Positions 4,964 to 7,990 of a stretch of 7,990 bases of DNA are shown piece by piece. The stretch is taken from NCBI GenBank assembly GCA_030666935.1, contig DAOUWX010000077.1, forward strand, positions 1 through 7,990, written 5' to 3'. How positions within the stretch are numbered: the stretch's first letter is position 1; every line of letters begins with the position of its first letter. This DNA is from Atribacterota bacterium (GTDB lineage: Bacteria > Atribacterota > Phoenicimicrobiia > Phoenicimicrobiales > Phoenicimicrobiaceae). A program made the translations under genes and the position numbers. The notes under the pieces are model-generated. The model worked only from the letters and a program-made list of their open reading frames with translations, was not told where the DNA came from and ran no database searches.

Positions 4964-6166
4964 CTACAACCCCTCAGCAAACCAATTGATTTTTTTTAAG
5001 TCCATAAATCTTCGCTGAGCCCCAACATTAATGATAATCGGGGCAAGAATTTTTAATTCCTCTCTTCCTTTCTCAGTTATTTTAAAGCAATCTTGAGATG
5101 ATTCTATAAGACAGTTTTTTTCCAGGTGGACATAAATACTTTCATAATCCTCATCCTTCAACCCTATGGGATATCTCCTTCCAAAACCTTTTTTCATACG
5201 CTCAAAGTTCTCTTGTTTTGTCATATCTTTCAGGTTAAAGAACCAGAGACTTACAAATGCTCCCCGTTCTGGTAAAACCCTAAGATGACTTTCAAGAAAT
5301 TTCGAGAACTTTTCTAGTTTAGGATCTTCTCCGCGCATCACCTTGTTCGATTCCCTAATAAGCTCGTAGCCACCTAAGATTATAAAAAAAGAGACGACTG
5401 CACCGGCTACCGCATCAAGCACCAATAATCCCATGGTTGCTCCCAGAAGTCCGACCAAAACAGCGACTGATGACCAGATATCTGTTTTGGTGTGATAGGC
5501 ATCAGCTACCAGTGATATACTTCTTGTCCGCCCACCGACATAAAACTTATAGAATGAGAAAAAAGCATTGACCGCAATATTAATCACTATGGTAATTAGG
5601 GCAATAATTTGAAAATGTATCTGGTCAGGCTGAGAGATCTTGGTAATCGATGTAAAGGCAATGAAGACACCGATACCGCAGAGGATTATCCCGCCGACAA
5701 GGGCAGCTTGGGCTTCTCTATTAATCTTTATGCCAATCCAGGTGATTGCCGAGGCAATTATATCAACAGCAGTATGAATTGCATCTGCTATAAGACCGAT
5801 GCTTCCTGAAAGGAAACCGATAATAAATTCCAGGGCTGACAGACCTACATTTCCCCACAAGGAATAGGCGGCACACGCCTGTTTAGAAAGATGCCTTAAA
5901 TAGTACCGTTCAATATCTTTTTCTTTTTTACCTAAAGCCTCTAAACCTTTTTCAGTTATCTCGTATTTATCTGAATATTTTATCAAACCTTCATCTGCCA
6001 GACAGCTCAAATTAACCTCTATGAGCTTACTATTTATCTGCCAGTAGCCCAGATACATATCACTAAGTTTGTCTTTAAGTTCTCTCTTTGTTCTATTGCT
6101 TAATCGCAGCAAACGTAATATGTGCCACCGGAGATTCTTTTTTACTTGAGAGTCCTTGATTTTCAA
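4964..6166 (-). CDS. Cation diffusion facilitator with winged-helix domains at both ends
   Basis: This 400-residue protein contains a CDF metal/proton antiporter core at about 97-275. Helix 2 carries LIADAIHTAVD with H131 and D135, and helix 5 carries LVADAYHTKTD with H225 and D229. These are the usual paired metal-binding motifs, of the His-Asp/His-Asp type linked to zinc or related divalent ions. Residues about 11-80 look like a winged helix (ILRLLRLSNRTKRELKDKL, then LADEGLIKYSDKYEITEKGLEAL). The C-terminal portion, about 330-372, shows a second such pattern (DEDYESIYVHLEKNCLI, then CFKITEKGREELK) where the normal CDF dimerisation domain should be. It is probably an inner-membrane exporter with cytosolic regulatory domains. 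The AGGAGG at 6190-6195 is 23 bases from the TTG used here but only 8 bases from an in-frame ATA at 6181. The true start may be five codons further upstream. Confidence 0.88.
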   Translation of the reverse strand: MKIKDSQVKKNLRWHILRLLRLSNRTKRELKDKLSDMYLGYWQINSKLIEVNLSCLADEGLIKYSDKYEITEKGLEALGKKEKDIERYYLRHLSKQACAAYSLWGNVGLSALEFIIGFLSGSIGLIADAIHTAVDIIASAITWIGIKINREAQAALVGGIILCGIGVFIAFTSITKISQPDQIHFQIIALITIVINIAVNAFFSFYKFYVGGRTRSISLVADAYHTKTDIWSSVAVLVGLLGATMGLLVLDAVAGAVVSFFIILGGYELIRESNKVMRGEDPKLEKFSKFLESHLRVLPERGAFVSLWFFNLKDMTKQENFERMKKGFGRRYPIGLKDEDYESIYVHLEKNCLIESSQDCFKITEKGREELKILAPIIINVGAQRRFMDLKKINWFAEGL

Positions 6167-6189
6167 TCGTTTTTTTAGTATATCAACTA

Positions 6190-6195
6190 CCTCCT
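6190..6195 (-). promoter_or_regulatory. Strong ribosome binding site before the CDF gene
   Basis: AGGAGG on the minus strand is 8 bases from an in-frame ATA (6179-6181) and 23 bases from TTG 6164-6166, the first canonical start. An in-frame TAG at 6200-6202 excludes starts further upstream. The spacing makes the TTG doubtful as the real start. Confidence 0.55.
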
Positions 6196-6241
6196 CTCTC
6201 TATAAAGTGCTTTTTCACTTTCTTTAATTCTCGTCACTTCC

Positions 6242-6646
6242 TTAATCCTTTTTCTCAACCTCAACAAGGCTAACCTTCGGATAGCTATCCTTAAAATCTT
6301 TTCTATCAGGAAAATCTCTTGTGAGATAAGCCGGTACTAAAATACCAATGAATATAGTGACTACCATTACGATGATAATAAGCGTTTTTGGTTTCATTCT
6401 TAGATATTTATTAAAGCTCACTTTCGCCCAGTTCCAGTGGAGAGCAAGATGAGCAAAAATTAGAATAATAAATATTAAGGATAGCATCCAGTGTATGTCT
6501 CCCCAATCGTATCGCGTAATACCTAAAATAGTCCTTTCACTCGCTTCATAGGGGAAACGAAAAAGTAAAACCCCGGTAAAGATCACACCGAAAAAATTAA
6601 CAAAAATGAGTATGTTCGTCCAAAAGTTTATAATATTTTTTTTCAT
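6242..6646 (-). CDS. DUF4405-like small membrane protein, possible b-haem anchor
   Basis: The protein has 134 residues with three hydrophobic segments at about 9-29, 52-71 and 88-108. The central motif TRYDWGDIHWMLSLIF, followed by FAHLALHWNW, places H52, H66 and H70 in or near one helix. This is typical of DUF4405 proteins, which resemble cytochrome b-type membrane anchors. The histidines could bind haem or a metal, but that is inference. A basic loop (KYLRMKPK) precedes the last helix, and a charged tail (RDFPDRKDFKDSYPKVSLVEVEKKD) follows it. The ATG at 6646 has AGGAGA (6655-6660) at 8 bases. The gaps of about 60 bases to the MATE gene upstream and the CDF gene downstream suggest a shared transcript. 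Confidence 0.8.
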   Translation of the reverse strand: MKKNIINFWTNILIFVNFFGVIFTGVLLFRFPYEASERTILGITRYDWGDIHWMLSLIFIILIFAHLALHWNWAKVSFNKYLRMKPKTLIIIVMVVTIFIGILVPAYLTRDFPDRKDFKDSYPKVSLVEVEKKD

Positions 6647-6709
6647 AATTATTCTCTCCTATTATTTTTTATTATGTACAATCCTCCCAGAGAAGGTGGC
6701 GGGGATGTT

Positions 6710-7990
6710 TCAATTTTCTAACCCTGATGCAAAAGCAAATTGTTGTTTTATTTGATACTGTTTCATTTGTTTGGTTTCCTTATTAAGCAACAAATATGCT
6801 ATACCTACTGAAATAATATCAGCAACCGGATAGGCTACCCAAATACCCAGCTTACCCATAAACAAAGGTAAAATAATTACTAATAATAAAGTAAATATGG
6901 CTTGTCTGGACACAGAAACAAACAAGGATTTAAATGGCTGATTGATGGCTAAAAAGAAGAAATAAGTTAGAATCTGAATACCAATTAGCGGAGTTATCAA
7001 CATCGATATCTGTAAAGGAATGATTCCTTTTTGAATGATTAATGATTCTTTGGTAAATAGTCCAAGCACACCTTCCGGTAAAAAAACCATAAAAACAAAT
7101 AAAACAAGCTCCATCGATACAGAAAACATTATCGCCTTTTTCAGGGTTTCCAAAATCCGCTGGAATTTTTCCGCTCCAAAATTATACCCGATAATCGGTT
7201 GAATCCCCTGGGCTAATCCTAAAAATGGCATGGTAACAAAAACATAAATTCGACTGAAAACCCCATAGACAGAAATATCTAACCCGCTTCCATAATACCG
7301 TAGGGAAATATTCATTACAATAGCTAAAAGGAAAAAGCCAATTTGATTAAAAAATACCCCTGCGCCCAAAGCCAGAATCCGTTTCATTATTTTTCCCTCA
7401 AAGGTCCAGTGGTATTTTCGAAGATTGATTATACTTCTACCGGAAAGATAATAGCGCATAAAATATAAAGTAGTGACAATACGGGCAATAACGGTGGCCA
7501 GTGCCGCCCCGACAGTTCCCATATGGAATACAAAGATAAAAATCGCGTCAAGGATTACATTTAAGAAAGCCCCCAAAAACATACCTGACGCTGCTAATTT
7601 AGCATTCCCTTCTGCCTTTATAATATTGACCTCTAAAAAACTCAAAAAAATAAACACAAATCCATATACAATATAGGTATAATAACCTTCTGCATGAGGG
7701 TAAATATTTTCAGTAGCTCCAAAAAAATAGATAATTTTTTTCTTAAATATTATCAATATTAATGGCAACAAAATGCCCAGAATCAAAGAAAAAATCACCG
7801 ATGTTTTAATAGTTTTCACTGCTTTATCTTTTCTCTGATTCCCCAATTCTATTGATTCAATAGAAGCCGTTCCTGTCCCGATGGCCATTCCTATGGCAAT
7901 TGCAAATATTTGTAAAGGAAAAATAACTGCTAATCCTCCTAAGGCTTCTGAGCCCACTCCCCAACCGACAAATATAGCGTCTGCCAGATA
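6710..7990 (-). CDS. MATE-family efflux transporter, N-terminus beyond window edge
   Basis: The frame is open to the right edge; 426 sense codons are present. The first visible residues YLADAIFVGWGVGSEALGGL correspond to the conserved segment after helix 1 of MATE proteins, so only about 20-30 residues are missing. A GTG at 7955-7957 is internal and should not be taken as the start. Recognisable landmarks are EGNAKLAASGMFLGAFLNVILDAIF in the N-terminal half and the second-half counterpart GLAQGIQPIIGYNFGAEKFQ. MATE proteins export drugs, dyes or metabolites in exchange for sodium ions or protons across the inner membrane. The substrate cannot be inferred. The protein ends with a charged tail (KETKQMKQYQIKQQ). 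It is the most upstream gene visible in the run that continues with the DUF4405 and CDF genes. Confidence 0.94.
   Translation of the reverse strand, partial: YLADAIFVGWGVGSEALGGLAVIFPLQIFAIAIGMAIGTGTASIESIELGNQRKDKAVKTIKTSVIFSLILGILLPLILIIFKKKIIYFFGATENIYPHAEGYYTYIVYGFVFIFLSFLEVNIIKAEGNAKLAASGMFLGAFLNVILDAIFIFVFHMGTVGAALATVIARIVTTLYFMRYYLSGRSIINLRKYHWTFEGKIMKRILALGAGVFFNQIGFFLLAIVMNISLRYYGSGLDISVYGVFSRIYVFVTMPFLGLAQGIQPIIGYNFGAEKFQRILETLKKAIMFSVSMELVLFVFMVFLPEGVLGLFTKESLIIQKGIIPLQISMLITPLIGIQILTYFFFLAINQPFKSLFVSVSRQAIFTLLLVIILPLFMGKLGIWVAYPVADIISVGIAYLLLNKETKQMKQYQIKQQFAFASGLEN

Noticed and set aside
6661..6692. GGGAGG followed by ATA codons between the MATE and DUF4405 genes as another AUA-start gene
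   Set aside because: The frame closes after a few codons and DUF4405 has its own ribosome binding site and ATG. It shows that ribosome-binding-site-plus-ATA can arise by chance in this AT-rich DNA.
7955..7957. GTG as the start of the MATE transporter
   Set aside because: Coding clearly continues upstream to the window edge with the conserved ADAIFVGWG segment, so the gene is partial rather than starting here.
1..7990. CRISPR arrays, tRNA or rRNA genes, a toxin-antitoxin or defence system
   Set aside because: No regularly spaced direct repeats, no cloverleaf-like segments and no nuclease, helicase or toxin families were seen.

Overview
The window is AT-rich DNA, and every convincing gene lies on the minus strand, so transcription runs from high to low coordinates. 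Clear AGGAGG-type ribosome binding sites, TATAAT-like -10 boxes and an IS1182-family insertion sequence point to a low-GC bacterium. An anaerobe of Firmicutes or Atribacterota type would fit, but the sequence does not fix the lineage. I found no tRNA, rRNA, CRISPR array or phage gene, and no stretch above 300 bases lacks a gene or element.

Reading in the direction of transcription, the right half holds membrane-protein genes with short gaps. These are a MATE efflux transporter cut by the window edge (7990-6710), a small three-helix DUF4405-like protein with histidines typical of b-haem anchors (6646-6242), and a cation diffusion facilitator (CDF) flanked by winged-helix domains (6166-4964). 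A 160-base gap with two tiny candidate reading frames follows, then a seven-helix DUF6064 protein (4801-4106) and a class I methyltransferase (4049-3447). The gaps are 56-63 bases apart from the 160-base one, so co-transcription of much of this run is plausible. No shared pathway is evident beyond metal or drug export and membrane functions.

Next comes a compact, GC-rich, hairpin-forming element (about 3375-3465) that overlaps the 3' end of the methyltransferase gene. It resembles an integron attC recombination site or another mobile intergenic repeat. A second, different methyltransferase (3309-2713) follows. Its stop codon lies in the apparent 4-base target duplication of an IS1182-family element (1078-2711). 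The transposase frame is complete except for a TAA codon at codon 11 of the expected frame, followed at once by an ATG.

Past the insertion sequence are a five-helix membrane protein of unknown function (972-544), a convincing intrinsic terminator (517-541), and the 5' part of an NTF2/SnoaL-like gene that leaves the window at position 1.

The points most worth checking are the attC-like element; the AUA codon at the start position of the upstream methyltransferase; the CDF transporter with winged helices at both ends; the transposase nonsense codon; and the two small frames between 4792 and 4959.
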